Below, piece after piece: positions 1 through 11,685 of a stretch of 64,000 nt of DNA; within the stretch, counting starts at the first letter, position 1, and every line of letters begins with the position of its first letter. The position numbers were made by a program, and so were the translations under genes. This stretch comes from Ctenosaura bakeri (lineage: Eukaryota; Chordata; Lepidosauria; Squamata; Iguanidae). The notes under the pieces were generated by a model. The model did no database searches and was not told where the DNA came from. It saw only the letters and a program-made list of their open reading frames with translations. The stretch lies in assembly GCA_948474755.1 (NCBI GenBank), contig CAOLHI010000651.1, positions 930,001-994,000 of the forward strand, in the 5' to 3' direction.

Positions 1-759
1 TAGACTTCTCCAAACATGGGTATTTCCATAGTGTCAGAGAGCAAAGCAAATGAGTGGGGACATGTCCAATTATTTTCATGTATCTGGACATGCTTTGGCA
101 GGCACCAGTAAGGTGCATCTGGCACCTTTCTTGTGTGTGTTTGATCACCAAGTCAAGCACATTTTAGGCCTTTGTCAGTGGAGGAATAAAATGCTATTTC
201 CTCCCTTCTAATGAAGCTATGTATATGATAGCTTAGCGGACACTGATCTTTCAGTTGTATTTTTATGCCATTTTATTTTATTTTATTTACATGTATGCAC
301 CAACTCTGGGACCTTAATTCAGTAAATGCAAATTTTAAAAGATATATTACATATACCTTAAGGTGTCAGTGATTGGCTTTTTAGGTCTGAAGTAGAGAGG
401 TTGAGCCATGTTATTTGAAAATGCCACTCAACAGTACTTTGAGGTTTTTGAAGCAAACTCTCTAAGCTTAGCTTACTTGTTAGTTATGAAATACAGTGAC
501 TCACTATGGCAGCTGTAATAGTGTTGGCACCACTGAATATTTGTGTTTGTTTATATGGTCCACCTGTTTTTACCAAAATGTTTCTTTTCCTGTTAGAGAA
601 TATCTGGAAATTAAAGGGGGAAAGAAGAAGAGAAAACAAAGATTGTGCCTGCTCTCCCCTGTTCCATCAGACTTCAGGAGCTGTCAATATTATCTTAAGG
701 GAAATCCTAATAAATTGCACATTCCATTTTTATAAGGAAAAAAGATCAAGTTTACTACA
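1..759. other. Unannotated A/T-rich stretch
   Basis: I see no recognisable gene or repeat family here. Short frames occur on both strands but show no known motif. The sequence is unremarkable A/T-rich reptile-like intergenic DNA. Confidence 0.5.
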
Positions 760-767
760 CCTTAATC

Positions 768-879
768 CAGTGGTTTGCAAATACTGGTCCACCAAATGTT
801 TTGGACTTCAGCTCTGAGAATTCTTGACTGTTGGCCAAGCTGGCTGGGGTTTCTGAGAGATAAACTTTGGGACCCACTG
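768..879. mobile_element. Small hAT-type non-autonomous element with 8-bp duplication
   Basis: The 112-bp unit starts CAGTGGTTTGCAAA and ends TTTGGGACCCACTG, so its ends are imperfect inverted repeats beginning CAGTGG. It is flanked by CCTTAATC (760-767) and TCTTAATC (880-887), an 8-bp target duplication with one mismatch. CAG ends plus an 8-bp duplication are the hAT superfamily signature. There is no coding capacity. The interior is itself partly palindromic. Confidence 0.75.
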
Positions 880-916
880 TCTTAATCTAACAAAATAGTC
901 CATAGTAGCACCATTC

Positions 917-1135
917 TGGAGAGCCGGCATGATATAGTGATTTGAGCATTGGACTTACAACTCTGGAGACCAGGGATCAAATTGCCACTGAGCCGTGGAA
1001 ACTCACTGGATGACTTTGGGCAAGTAACACAGTCTCAGCCTCTGAGGAAGGAAAAGGCAAACCACCTCTGAATAAATCTTGTCAAGAAACCCCTGTGATA
1101 GATTCTCCTTAGGGTCACATAAATGGGAAACAGCT
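917..1135 (+). repeat. tRNA-derived SINE (Sauria SINE type), plus strand
   Basis: The head has a degenerate tRNA promoter: an A box-like ATGATATAGTG about 12 bases in and a B box-like GGGATCAAATTGCC near 972. The body is followed by a stretch (AGGCAAACCACCTCTGAATA region, then TAGGGTCACATAAATGG) that resembles the BovB-like 3' part of squamate Sauria SINEs. The 3' end appears cut off. A functional tRNA gene is ruled out by the mutated B box and lack of a cloverleaf. Confidence 0.6.
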
Positions 1136-1365
1136 TTGAGCAGCTCAACTACAAAGTGCTCTTTAACTACCTGACCCCGATTTTCTTTATGATATGCAGA
1201 CAAAAAATATTTTTACACATCCTCCAACGACCATCCCATCTCCGCACCAATACAATGAAATAATAGTGTTTATTCTATGAGCCAGACCGAGTTACATAAC
1301 ATGTGTTTTGCATTATTTTATTATTTATTTATTCAAACATTTCTGTCCTATACCATACCAAAAGA

Positions 1366-1877
1366 TTAGCTTCCGGGCACAGTACAAGGTATTGGTTATT
1401 ACCTTTAAAGCCCTTTATGGCTTGAGGTCAGCCTACCTGCGGGATCGCCTTCTCCCATATAATCCGCCCCACACACTAAGGTCCTCTGGGAGGAATTTAC
1501 TGCAGCCCGTCAGAACTACGTTGGCTGCAGTTACCCAGAGGACCTTTTCTTCTATTGCTCCCAAGCTATGGAATGGCCAAGCTATGGAGGAGACCCCACA
1601 TATTGCCAGTCTTGATAGCTTTAAAAGAGCAGTCAAGACTGATCTCTTCCGACAGGCCTTCCCAGACTAGCATTTCCATCGCCTCCCATCTATTGCCTTG
1701 CTGCTTTGCTAACAGTAATTGATGGATTGTTAATTGTTGTGTATTTTAAGGGGTTGGTTTAGGTGGGTTGGTGGGTGGGGAGGATTGGGTATGTTTTTAA
1801 TGTATTTTAATGTATAATGTATTTTATGTTGTTCGCCGCCTCAATCCATGTGGAGAGGCGGGATATCAAATAAATTT

Positions 1878-1916
<39 letters not shown>
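1366..1916 (+). mobile_element. L2-like LINE 3' end with (ATC)n tail
   Basis: From about 1366 to 1670 one frame stays open and encodes a typical LINE C-terminal segment, with AQYKVLVITFKALYGL near the start, TLRSS in the middle and LDSFKRAVKTDLFRQAFP before the stop at 1668-1670. This layout is characteristic of the region downstream of the reverse transcriptase in the L2/CR1 group. The 3' UTR contains CCGCCTC...GAGGCGGGATATCAAATAAA and ends in a run of ATC triplets (about 1877-1914). The element is strongly 5'-truncated: no endonuclease or reverse transcriptase core is present. Exact clade (L2 against CR1-like) is inferred. A minus-strand relative of its 3' UTR lies at 14372-14515. Confidence 0.65.
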
Positions 1917-2479
1917 TCAGGGTATCATACAGGTAAAGTCAATGCTAAAAAGTTAAAGGAATACAGAACAATAAAAATAATTTACATAGACTAAACACAT
2001 TGAATACATTAACAAGTTAAAACAGGGTTAAAGGATTAAAATGGTATTAAAACCCTGTGCCTATATTTTAGAGTCAATCAGTGAGGCCCCAAAGCTTTAA
2101 TCAATAGTCAGGGGTGGCATTCTATATTGCAGTTATGCATTCCTAACCTAGAGTTAGAGATTCATAATTGCTTCGTATCCAGTAAAACTACATAAATACC
2201 CTCCAAGCCCACTTTAACAGTCAGCAGCCACACTGGGCAAAGAAAATCTCTTAAGCTGGCAATTAGAGTGCAAGGAGGAAGACCTTTCCAGCCCCCTCCC
2301 ACCAGTGAGTGAAATTGGCTCCTGCCACAGCTCCTTGTGGCAGCCTTGCTTGCTGGTGAGAGGGGGATTGAAATGTCATCCTCCTCGTACCCCAATCTCT
2401 AGCTGAACAGATCTCTTACATCCAATGTAGCTGCTGCCTATTAAGATGGGCTTGAGGAGTCAGGTCAGGCGATCTTACT
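1917..2479. other. Unannotated stretch
   Basis: No gene or repeat recognised; 1920-2060 is A-rich. Confidence 0.45.
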
Positions 2480-2611
2480 TGAGCTAAGCAGTTGATGTAG
2501 ACTACTGGTGCTTTGGCACCAACGGGGCCTCCAATTATCCATTGTTATATTGTGAGCTGCGTGAGTCTCATATTGGGAGAAAGGCAGAATATAAATAATT
2601 AAAAATTAACA
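2480..2611 (+). repeat. LINE/SINE 3'-tail-like fragment
   Basis: The segment ending TGTGAGCTGCGTGAGTCTC...GGGAGAAAGGCAGAATATAAATAATTAAA resembles the 3' UTR ends of L2-like squamate retroposons (an inverted GC-rich stem followed by ATATAAATAA). Heavily diverged, left boundary uncertain. Confidence 0.35.
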
Positions 2612-4342
2612 GTTTGATTATAGCCATGTTAATGAAGAAGTAAATTATCACAGGCAACTGCGTTATTTGTAACTCATGGCTACAACTGGCCCAGAACGTT
2701 TTGCTGCTTGACCCTTGACAAATTAAATAATAAATAACTTGCTACACTTTCATGATACCATGGTGCCAAATGCCAAGATCCACTAGTAGTGTCGATGGAG
2801 TATATATCTCTACCAACATGTGCACTTTCATGGTTGAAGGGCAATGGTGTCTTCCTCTTTCCTGACTGCAGAAGGGCAGCTGGCAGCTCCTGAGCACCAT
2901 CCTGCTTCCTAGTGATTTGAATGGCCACAGGGTAATGCCCAGCTGCTCCTTGGCTGCCTTTGTGCCTTTGGAAAGAAGCAGTAGCTGTTCCTTGCCTGCC
3001 TTCAATCAGCATGGAAGCTGCTGCTTCTTGCCCAGAAGCACAAGAGCGCTAGACAGTCTCTGTGAGCACCGCTATACCTCGGGAAGGGGAGAAGCTGCAT
3101 CTGGGATCCTCCAGCTGCCATTGTGCCAGATCCCTTCTTCCACAAGGTCTTTAAAAGTGCTTACACTAGCACAACTGGGCTTGATGCCAGCATATGCCAC
3201 CTATGCCTAGAAGTAGCCATCTTACTCTACCTATTGGTAAAACCTGGTCATAATCAGAACAGACACAGCCAAACTATAAGGACCAATGATCTGACTACAT
3301 ATAAGGGAGATTCCTATGTGCCAGCTTCCATTTCCCACTGCATCCAAGAGGGGAATTGTGTTAGCTTTTACCACCTGCTAGTGAAGCAGTTCCCAGGGGC
3401 ATAAATATAGAGAAAGAAATGTCTTGGTGCCATTTCAGCTAGGGAACGATTGACTGTATTGTTTGTATTTTGTTTGGCTCTTGCTTAGTGAAATATCTTT
3501 TCTAACATACATTTGAAAACATGTCACAATTAAAAGTATATATGCAAAGAAAACCAGTTCATTTGAGCAGTGGTTTTAGTCCTATTAGGAAAAAAAAGCA
3601 GAACTTATTTAATTTATTTAAAGCGTGGTTTGGGATTGCAGCTAGCGGGTGCTCCAACTCTACAAATAAATCATCACGCCAGCATCACCTTGGAAAGGCA
3701 GAGAAGCGAGCGGCCTCCTTCTGCCAGCTTCTTGCCAAGTTCTAGTTAACCCAGTTACAGTAAAGCCATTGTTGTATGTTTAATGGAGCAAGCCCACAAA
3801 TCCACACAGCATTTAGGATTTGTAGCTAGCCGTCGTCACACACTGTAGCAGCAATGGCTCAGTGGCTTCCACGGTGTGGGAAGTGGGGGAGGAATACAGG
3901 AGGCATGTCAGATGCGAAGGCCAGTCAGAAATAAAGACAGACCTGCAAAGAGGTTATTGCTGTGCCAATACTGAATATTTCAGTCCAGGTACTGGCAGGT
4001 TGAACAGAGTCCATCTCCGCAGGGATTGCAAGGAGACTGCATAGCAATTATTCCTCAATTAACCGAGGGATTGTTTATATCATTGATATAATCCCCAGTG
4101 AGGACAGCTCTTTTTTCTTCTGATGCTCATCACTGGTAAAATGCTGTCTCAATTTTGTCTTCTGAGGAGAGGTTAGAGATATCACTGTTGTCATTGTATA
4201 CACAGGACTGGCCCTACCATTAAGGAGAATGAAGCAACTTCAGGTGGCAGATGTAGGGGGTGGGAGTGAATAGCAATGGCAGCACCCCATATGTTTCTCC
4301 TGAGTCACTTGGGCATTTCTCTCTGTTGGATGACATGGCTGT
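2612..4342. other. Unannotated stretch
   Basis: I find no gene or named repeat. Reading frames on both strands at 2680-3400 lack any recognisable motif, and they overlap each other, so they look like chance frames in moderately GC-rich DNA. Confidence 0.45.
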
Positions 4343-4741
4343 ATGCATACCACACATTCTGCCCCCCCCACTGCCTCCTGCCCTCAAGTAATCCAAAGTG
4401 TAGGTAATCCAGAGCAACAAAGCGGTTCTTGTTATTTATGCATTCCTGAGGAGAACGCTCTTCAACACATTCTTGAAGACTCACAGCTTGTCCTGGAAAA
4501 GAACGATCTCTTCATGCCGTTTTTGGGAGACAGATCTGTTTTTGCTTCGAATGACAAAATCACCACCATTTTTCCAGAACTGATCGTGAGTTTGGAAGAA
4601 TGTCCAAAGGCAACAAATCCAGTTCATACCGTTCGGCAGAGTCAGACAGCCACCTCAAGAAGCACAAGCAGTGTGTGTAGTGTCATTTTATCTGTCTTTT
4701 ACCCCTTACGTGAACATCTTGCCCTTAGATGTTGGAAGTAG
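4343..4741 (+). other. Unidentified open frame, 132 codons, doubtful
   Basis: The frame is open for 132 codons. Its middle part (residues about 30-110) has a protein-like composition, with acidic/hydrophobic stretches such as HILEDSQLVLEKNDLF and IFPELIVSLEECPK followed by a Ser/Thr-rich tail. I do not recognise the family. No splice sites, neighbours or start context support a host gene. A decayed retroelement coding fragment is the alternative I favour; chance is also possible. Confidence 0.2.
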
Positions 4742-4827
4742 ATTCAGTTTATCCATCAAGTTTGTTTCTGTACATGGACAGTGGCCAGAGGGGGGCATCT
4801 TCTTTACCTCAAGTAGCCATATGTCTT

Positions 4828-5053
4828 GGGGCTCATTCACACTACATAATTATAGTGGTATGATTCCACTTCAATTGCCCTGCCATCATCTTATAGAATC
4901 CTGGGATTGGCAGTTTAGGGAGGGGCATTTAGAATTCTCTGCCAGAGAGGTCTAATGCCTCATCAAAATACAAACTCCAGAATTCCACAGGACGTAGGTA
5001 TGGCAGTTAAAGTGGACTCATAGTGCTATAATTGTATAACATGAAAGAGCCCC
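4828..5053. mobile_element. Palindromic MITE, family C
   Basis: The unit begins GGGGCTCATTCACACTACATAA and ends ATAACATGAAAGAGCCCC, an imperfect terminal inverted repeat. The interior is a fold-back: TAGTGGTATGATTCCACTT pairs with AAAGTGGACTCATAGTGCTATA, and TAGAATCCTGGGATTGGCAG pairs with CTCCAGAATTCCACAGG. Length is about 226 bp and no coding is present. Related diverged copies lie at 10819-11737, 32131-32370, 44257-44480 and 48540-48760. Superfamily is not established. Confidence 0.6.
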
Positions 5054-5385
5054 TGGGATTGCTCTGTTTATGCACATTGTATACTGTTCTTCAAGATTCA
5101 ATCCTCTGTCGTAGGTCTCTAATACTTAAATACCTGGACAGAGGACAATTACTTTTCTCTTGTATAGGCACTTGAATAAACAATATGCTCCTACCATACC
5201 TCCCTCCCCCTTTATAAAAAAGGTTAAATAAAACAGCTAAAGGCAGCTTCCATGCCAGGTGTAGTCATGCTGTGGGTTGGAGCCATTTTTCTTCTTCTGC
5301 TCACCAACAAGTTGTACGGTGTATGTTTCCAGAACTGGAAGTGACACTAATGTGCTAACATTTCCGTTTTTCAGTTCAGCCTGTT
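5054..5385. other. Unannotated stretch
   Basis: No gene or repeat recognised between the MITE at 4828 and the MITE/LTR cluster. Confidence 0.4.
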
Positions 5386-5388
5386 TAT

Positions 5389-5734
5389 AGCCCTTTCCAC
5401 ATGACATTTGCCATGCGAAAAGGGCACCTGGAGTGTTGCGTGATTGTGAGAAGCAATATGCACAATGCACTCACAATTGCATGATGCTCCAGGGGTCGGC
5501 AGGGGCCGATCGCACACCTTTTCATTTTCAGCTGGAAGCCAAAAATGGTGCATGATTGCACATTGCTCCTGCACCCCACATGCACTTACCTGGCATGCGG
5601 AGCCTCCGGAGCCGCGCCGGCGGCACTTCCTGCAGGACTCTCACGTAAGCAGGGATGTGAGAGCCTCTCGCCGGAGGCTGCTTGCACGATCCCCGCACCC
5701 CAGTGCCAGAAAAAGGTAAGGTGCGGAAAGGGCC
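5389..5734. mobile_element. MITE, family A2 (GGCC ends), at LTR edge
   Basis: 346 bp. Left end AGCCCTTTCCACATG (first G of GGCC mutated), right end GTGCGGAAAGGGCC, forming a terminal inverted repeat. TAT at 5386-5388 and 5735-5737 is a 3-bp target duplication. The interior is CpG-rich with a core TTTTCATTTTCAGC...AAAAATGGTGCATGATTG shared with copies at 11265, 37273 and 43357. It landed exactly on the 5' boundary of the LTR that starts at 5737, so it is younger than that LTR. 3-bp duplication and GGCC ends suggest PIF/Harbinger affinity. Confidence 0.75.
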
Positions 5735-5736
5735 TA

Positions 5737-6726
5737 TGTCATGTAACGGATAACCCACACTACACAGGACTCATTCTGAGGCAGACAGAAGTTTATTCTT
5801 TATGGATATCATGAGCAACACAGCACATTTCCACAGAAGATGCAAAAACTGGAGATTACATACAGCATACGACTTACATAGGGTGTCAATACGTGTTTAA
5901 GGCCCTTTCTGCAGGTTATTGGATTCTGGAGGCGTCCCATGGGGATCCCTGTAGAGCCTGTCTTGGGAGGGGAGTGCAAAAGAAGTGCTTTCTTTTGCAC
6001 TGGCTGCCTGCAGGAATGGAGGCGGCATGATGGCTATGCCTCTTCCTTCCACAGTTCAGCCAGGCACTGTCCCAGGCTGTGCTGTGGCAGGAAGCATGGC
6101 CATTGTGCTTCCTAGTAAATGTGGGAAGCTGGCGGGAGGGCGGCACAATTGCCAGTCATTGATGGGAAAAACCTGCCAATGGTTTGCAGCACAATCGCGC
6201 TGCTTGGCATTGGGAGAACAATGGGACACGGATGACATCATGCAGAACCGTCATCTGGGTCCTGTATTTCTCCTGTCCCCAGTGCGGGACAGCTTCCTGC
6301 AGAAAAGGCCTAAGTGCAAAAAGCATTCATTGGTCAATGCCATAAATCCCTTCATGTGTCTATCCTCCATTTTCTTTCCCAGGTCTGCACTTGCCATCCC
6401 CTCGTACACCCTTGGCCAAGGTGACCCCCCTCCCCTACTTCACTCTGGTTATCTTCAAACAGCTCTGTTCTCAAAACATCTTTACTTTCAGTTTTCCCTA
6501 GTCTTCCCTAACATGAAATACCCCATACTGACAGGCAGCCTTTGAATTACAATAAAGCAGCAATTAGCAGTACTTAAGCTTGGATACAAAGTAACTCCTT
6601 TGTTCAATGGTAAATACAAAGGTAACCATAAAGTAGCATTTAATAAAGAATACATATTCAACAAGTTCGTATAAGCAAGTTACTATTTCAGTGGTGGAGA
6701 GCTTAGTTTAGCCAAGTGACCTAACA
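5737..6726 (+). mobile_element. Solo LTR, copy 1, interrupted by a MITE
   Basis: The unit runs from TGTCATGTAACGG to GACCTAACA. It is homologous along its whole length to 20483-21463, apart from a different MITE in each copy. TG...CA ends fit an LTR. The flanks, GTTTA (5383-5387, now separated by the edge MITE) and ATTTA (6727-6731), match at 4 of 5 bases as a target duplication. An AATAAA occurs at 6551-6556. Excluding the MITE at 5901-6310 the LTR is about 580 bp. No internal gag/pol region is attached, so this is a solo LTR. Strand is inferred from the AATAAA only. Confidence 0.6.
5901..6310. mobile_element. MITE, family A1 (GGCC ends), inside LTR copy 1
   Basis: 410 bp, GGCCCTTTCTGCAGG to CCTGCAGAAAAGGCC, flanked by TAA at 5898-5900 and 6311-6313. 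Its internal landmarks (CCACAGTTCAGCCAGG, CTGTGGCAGGAAGCA, CATTGATGGGAAAAACC) recur in the other A1 copies at 13003, 20830, 31199, 39420 and 41570. The LTR sequence resumes without loss after it. No transposase coding. Confidence 0.8.
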
Positions 6727-6731
6727 ATTTA

Positions 6732-7104
6732 TGGCTATTTGGGAGGCTTGTGAAAGGGAAGAAAACTGCGTTTGGGGGCAGTTTTGAGGCCATTTGTGGG
6801 CGAAGTTTCACTTAGAAAAAATGTGATGCGGGTCCTCGAACATGAGATGGTCTACATGTTGCTGGTTGTTTTGGAATTGAAGCTATTCCCCCGTAAGCAT
6901 AATTGGTTGTGCTGCGAAATTAAACTATTAATCACCCATAGGAAATGGCTATGGTTTAGTATATCAACACACCTGGTCTCAGAATCCACTGGAAGCACAG
7001 GCTGCTGCCAAATAAATGAATGCACTGTGCAACAAGATGAATCCAATGCTTAGTGACTGTGTGACTGAGGTAGCATCCCTTGCTAAGAGTGAATTGGTGT
7101 TAGA
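6732..7104. other. Unannotated stretch
   Basis: No gene or repeat recognised. Confidence 0.4.
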
Positions 7105-7475
7105 AATATTTCTTATACCCTCCAGCAGGGACGGTCCTGAATGTAATCCTCTGTCATCCCACTCTTCCAGCTGCTTTTCCAGTTTTCCCAGTTTCTCTCT
7201 TTTCCTCCAGTTTCCTCCCATATCCTCAGCTTAATTCAGTTGCCACAAACTGAGTTCAAAGTGCAGAAGTATTTTGCACCTAGCAGGGAGAAGAGGTTTG
7301 GGGTGGAATCTTGCCCTTCCCAGTAGGCTCAGATAAACTGATGGAGCTTCACTTAGCCTGTGTGTTCATCCTCATTAATATGTTTTGCCACTTTGACCAT
7401 TTTGCCATTCTGATGTTCTTTGGCCACATTTTTCCTGTTCTTCATCTATGAAGAGTATAACTCTGTGAATTAAAT
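7105..7475. mobile_element. DNA transposon-like repeat, family D
   Basis: Starts near ATACCCTCCAGCAGGGACGG and ends near CATCTATGAAGAGTATAA. It aligns along its length with 54012-54379 and with the D parts of 11011-11685: shared landmarks are CTCTTCCAGCTGCTTTT, CTCAGCTTAATTCAGTTG and GGAATCTTGCCCTTCCCAG. Ends of the best-preserved copy are imperfect inverted repeats beginning CATACCC. Not classified; no coding seen. Confidence 0.5.
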
Positions 7476-9789
7476 GCATCTCCTTATTTGTTTATGTACA
7501 TAGGGAGAAAGAGACTAAAAAGAGTTATTGGCACTGAAGTGAGCTGGATTAATCTCTTAGACCTTGACAAAGACATTTTTTGATTGTTATATATTTGATG
7601 TACAGAGTTCAAAGCTCCATAGTGAAATATGGTGACTCTGTGGGTGTTGTGAGGCAGTCACTAAAAGATATAAAACTGAGCAACACCTCTGGCATTCTGT
7701 GTGATAGTCTGCTTAAAGTAATTACAGGTGATGGAACACTTTGAATCACAAGGGTACCACCCTGGATAGCTGTCTAGTGTTCTTTAGGACAATTTTTAGC
7801 AGCAATATACTTTGTATTCCAGCTTCATGATGATGGAAGGAGGCTGAGAGTGAGGTTCTCAAGAACATATGACAACAGAAGGGTGAAAGGAGTAACATCT
7901 TTCTGGTATGCCCACATTTAGCTTTGTAATACCCATTGGACCACACTACTCCGTGCTGTAAGTTCACTATGCTGACCCACAACCCTTTCCCTCTCCTTTC
8001 ACTGACCTGGTATAGACCCTGGGTGCTCATTCTTCCACCATTCCTCAGTGCCCTTCCACAGACACAGAGACACATTTTCATATTCATGCTTTTTCCACTT
8101 TTGTGGGTGTCCTGTACCTCTAACCCTAGCAAGTGTGGATGGCCAAATGTATAGTGCTCTTCCTCAGAAAACAATGAGGTCACATGTCAGATTGTTTCAG
8201 AGAAGAAACTAAACCAAAATGAATGCCTAACAGAAAAGCAGGTTTATTGCAAAGATAGTCAAGAAGAGGAGCAGTACTGATTGACTGAATGCAATGCTAT
8301 CTTCTAGCTGGAATAAGAACATAACAGTGTAACTCCTTATCGTAACAATTACTTGCTAAAAAATTATTTGCAAAGCGTAATGAAGCCATGCCCATTCAGA
8401 TAAAACTGTATCATCAGTGAAAACAAGAACCCTGTTTAGGTATTCAGGCATCTGCTAACAGCAACATGAAAGGCAAGAACAATGCAGTGATCTAGAGAAC
8501 TGCCTTGGAACATATGTGCAGTGAACTTAGTGGGGAGGTCTGTGTGCATACAGCTGCTGATAGCATGTGGTTCTGGCTCACATGGAAAACAACATGCATA
8601 GATTTCTGCTTCCCTTCTAGAGATATCTGTGCTATAAGTGTGGGCACAAGTGAAGGGGGAAAGGCACATCACAGGCATGACATTCAAGGTTATGACTTTG
8701 CTGTGCAGCTCTCATACATTAGTATTTTTGGATTCCTTAATGCTCAAATAAGCCTATATAAAATCTTCTCAATGGCAGTCTTGCACCCAGTAGTTGTTTC
8801 TTGTTCTACTTGACTTCAGGAAACCAGAGCAAAGGTGGGAACTATGCACCCAATGGACTGCATATTGAGGTTTCCACTGTGGCTCCCAGCCCAAGCATCA
8901 GAGCTCCCCATTGCTGAAGGGAGGGCTTCCAAATGGAAAATTGCACACTCAGGAGCCTCCAAGAGATGCATTTTTCCATTTTAAGGCTATTTTGGTCACT
9001 TCTGGTTTTGAAAACTGGGGTTGGTGCAGCTTGCAGAGATTCACGGGTGGTAGAAAATGAGGTAAGTCACCCCAAAGCTAAAGGATAGCACCCTGTTTAT
9101 TTGAGGTTGCTTCCAAGAGTGTCTTGTTTTTTTGATACTTGCCTTCCAGCAAATATGGATAATTTTTCAAAACCTTTCTCTTTAGAGTCCAGAATTGTGA
9201 CCTTCTAAAAGACAGAAGAAAAAAAAATAGCAATGAGCCCAGTCTATGTGTGGGTAGGAAGGGGGAAATATGTATTTTTTGAGTAGAGATAGAGGTCTTG
9301 GTGCCAGTATCTCTATTTTGAGTTCTTCCACCAACTTGGAACACATCTTTGACTGGTCTGTGTACTTCACTTTCCCATTTTGGCAAGTGAAATAATAAAG
9401 TTTACCAGAAGGGTTATGTGTGGCCTAATATTTTGTAGAGAAGAGTGAGGCAGGGCAGGGCCGCCCACCTTGAGAAATAGTCTGCCTTTGGATCCTAGTA
9501 AACAGGGTCTGATCAAAGATTCTGTAGCAGAGTTTATGAAAATCAGCACAGGTCCCAGGATTATGACTGGTCCTCAGCTCAGGCCTATCAGATTAGGGAC
9601 CCTTAAGATAGGAATCCTGATATGGGACTTTTGGAGACCGTACTTTCACAGCCTGCACTGATCTATTGCACACCAGAGACCAATTTATGTCAGTGCTGGC
9701 CCTAACTACTAGACAAAGTGAGGGTGACACTTCAGGCAGCAAAATTTGGGTGTCATGGAAGAGTAGCAAATTTTCATTTACTTTTTCAT
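7476..9789. other. Unannotated stretch, 2.3 kb
   Basis: I find no named repeat and no supported gene. A 145-codon minus-strand frame at 7746-8183 and frames near 8436-8813 overlap others on the opposite strand and show no motif. This is one of the longest stretches free of recognisable young transposons here. Confidence 0.45.
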
Positions 9790-9905
9790 TAGTGGTAGAA
9801 TTCAAAGACCATAGCCATGTTAGTCTGGATCAGTATGCAAAGTGATTTTGTAGCAACTTGTTACAAGATCCCTTTGTCAGTGAACATTTTTAGGAAGGGG
9901 GAGAC
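9790..9905 (+). repeat. Possible fragment of a dispersed squamate repeat
   Basis: CATAGCCATGTTAGTCTGGATCAG...TTTTGTAGCAACTTGTTACAAG recalls a dispersed repeat with the phrase GCCATGTTGGTCTGGATCAG that I associate with squamate genomes. Recognition is from memory, boundaries unclear. Confidence 0.25.
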
Positions 9906-10818
9906 GTGTGTCCAAGATTTTCAGCCTCCTGTACTAAAATAACTTGCTGTTTTCAGGTGTTGCACACCTTGACTTGGGTCTGTTTAGGGGCACCATTTGC
10001 TGCACCACTTGTGGCAGCAAAATTCCTTGGGCAGGAGCTATAGCCAGTACCTTACAGGCAATGAGGCTGAAGGCAATCCTTATTGACTATACTGTGCCTT
10101 TTCAGCCTTTCTACTCTTCCAGGATGGGGCAAATCACAGAAACTGTTGTAGCAAGTTTTGCCTTGATTTGCAGACCCATGGGCAAGGTCAGTACAGGACA
10201 AGGTCTTGAAATGAAATGTGTTAATGAGGTATGAAATATGAAGAGGGGGCGAAAGCAGGGTGGAAAAGCTATTTCAGTGAAGACAAGGTCAGGGCAGGTT
10301 GGAGCCATGGACCTCGTCCTGTCCACATGAAGAACTGGTTGAGGATGCTGTCCAGAGGAAGTGAGCTGCCAAAGCCTGCAACATTTAATCACTCACAGAA
10401 TGTTTTGCCAGGATGTCTGAATGCACATCCAGCCATGCTATCTGTGGCTTGACCTTGCTCAGTTTTCCATGGCCTGATGAAGAGGAGGATTGTCCAAGAC
10501 TTGCTCATTTCAAATGTGTGGTTAGGCCAGTAAAAGGGATCACACCTTGAGTGCCTTGTTTTAAAATTATTATTTTTGCAGAATGTTTGGGAAATGATGT
10601 AATGGGGAAGGCTGAAATAAAAGGAGAGATTTTTCCCTCCTTTGGATTTCAGAAAGGATATTAGTGCAATGTCAGTCCAGGGTCAGAAGCTGCTAGAAAC
10701 CAATACAGATTATGAAGGAAGACTGTAACACTTTCTTTAAAAAAAAATACATACATAATTTTAAATTGTATTGTACTTTTTTTTAAAAAGCTTTCATCTG
10801 TCCCAGCAGCGGGCAGAG
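9906..10818. other. Unannotated stretch
   Basis: No gene or repeat recognised; A and T runs occur at 10738-10790. Confidence 0.4.
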
Positions 10819-11010
10819 TCTGACCATTCATACTACAGAGTTATAGTGTTGTGATTCTACTTTAACTGCTATGGTTCCATCCACTGGAATAATAAGATTG
10901 GAAATCTGGAGAAGAGTATTTAGAATTCTTAGCCACAGAGCTCTTCTAGTGCCTCCAGACCCCAAGGATTCCATAGGGTGCAGTCATGGCAGTTAAAGTG
11001 GACTCAGTAT

Positions 11011-11685
11011 ACTCTCCAATTGTCTGAATTAATCCTCTGTTGTCCCACTCTTCCAGCTGCTTTTAAAGTATCCTAGTTACTCTCTTGTCTTTCAACTTTC
11101 CCCCTTTGTCCTCAGCTTATTTCAATGGCTGGAGACCAAATTCAAAGTGAAAGAATAGTTTGTAAACAATTGAGTCGGCAGGTGAGAAAGGAGGAGAAGG
11201 GTAGGATCTTGCCTTTCTCTTTAGACTCAAACAAAGGCAAACTGCTGCAGCCTCTCCTAGCTGCTGTGAATGTGAGGAGTGGTCCACACGATGCACTCAC
11301 AATCACACGACGCTCCAGGGTCTGGCAGGTGCCACTCATGCACTTTTTCATTTTCAGCTTGGAGCAGAAAATGGTGCATGATTGTACATCTGGGGCCCCA
11401 CGTGCACTTGCCGTGCATGTGGAGCTCTGGAACTGTGGTGCTCGCGCTTCCTGCCCCAGGGCAGCCTGGGAAACTTCCAGGCTGCACTGTGGAAAGAAGA
11501 GGCGGGTCTCTCACTTGAGTAGGTGGCAGCTGCGGAGCTGAAGGAACCGGGACATGAGAGCTTCTCGCTAGAGGCTGCTCATGTGATCCCCGCACCCCAG
11601 CTCCGTGAAAAGGTGCGTTGCAGAAAGGGCCCATGCTCTTGATGTTGCTTGGCCATACATGTCCCACTTTTCACGTATAAAATGC
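11011..11685. mobile_element. Family D element inside family C, carrying an A2 MITE
   Basis: Begins ATACTCTCCAATTGTC and ends GAAGGGTATG, an imperfect inverted repeat. The body matches 54012-54379 (CTCTTCCAGCTGCTTTTAAA, CTGCAGCCTCTC). About 45 bases of family D present in the 54-kb copy are missing next to the A2 MITE at 11265, so a deletion followed or accompanied that insertion. Confidence 0.55.
11265..11628. mobile_element. A2 MITE, left-truncated, inside family D
   Basis: The right end GTGCGTTGCAGAAAGGGCC is intact. The left end lacks roughly the first 70 bases seen in the A2 copies at 37273 and 43357 (read in reverse), and starts inside the unit at GTGAATGTGAGGAGTGGTCCAC. Interior landmarks: GATGCACTCACAATCACACG, TTTTTCATTTTCAGC, GCAGCCTGGGAAACTTCCAG. 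Confidence 0.6.

Noticed and set aside
7746..8183. 145-codon minus-strand frame
   Set aside because: No motif, no start or splice context, and another frame runs opposite to it; taken as chance.
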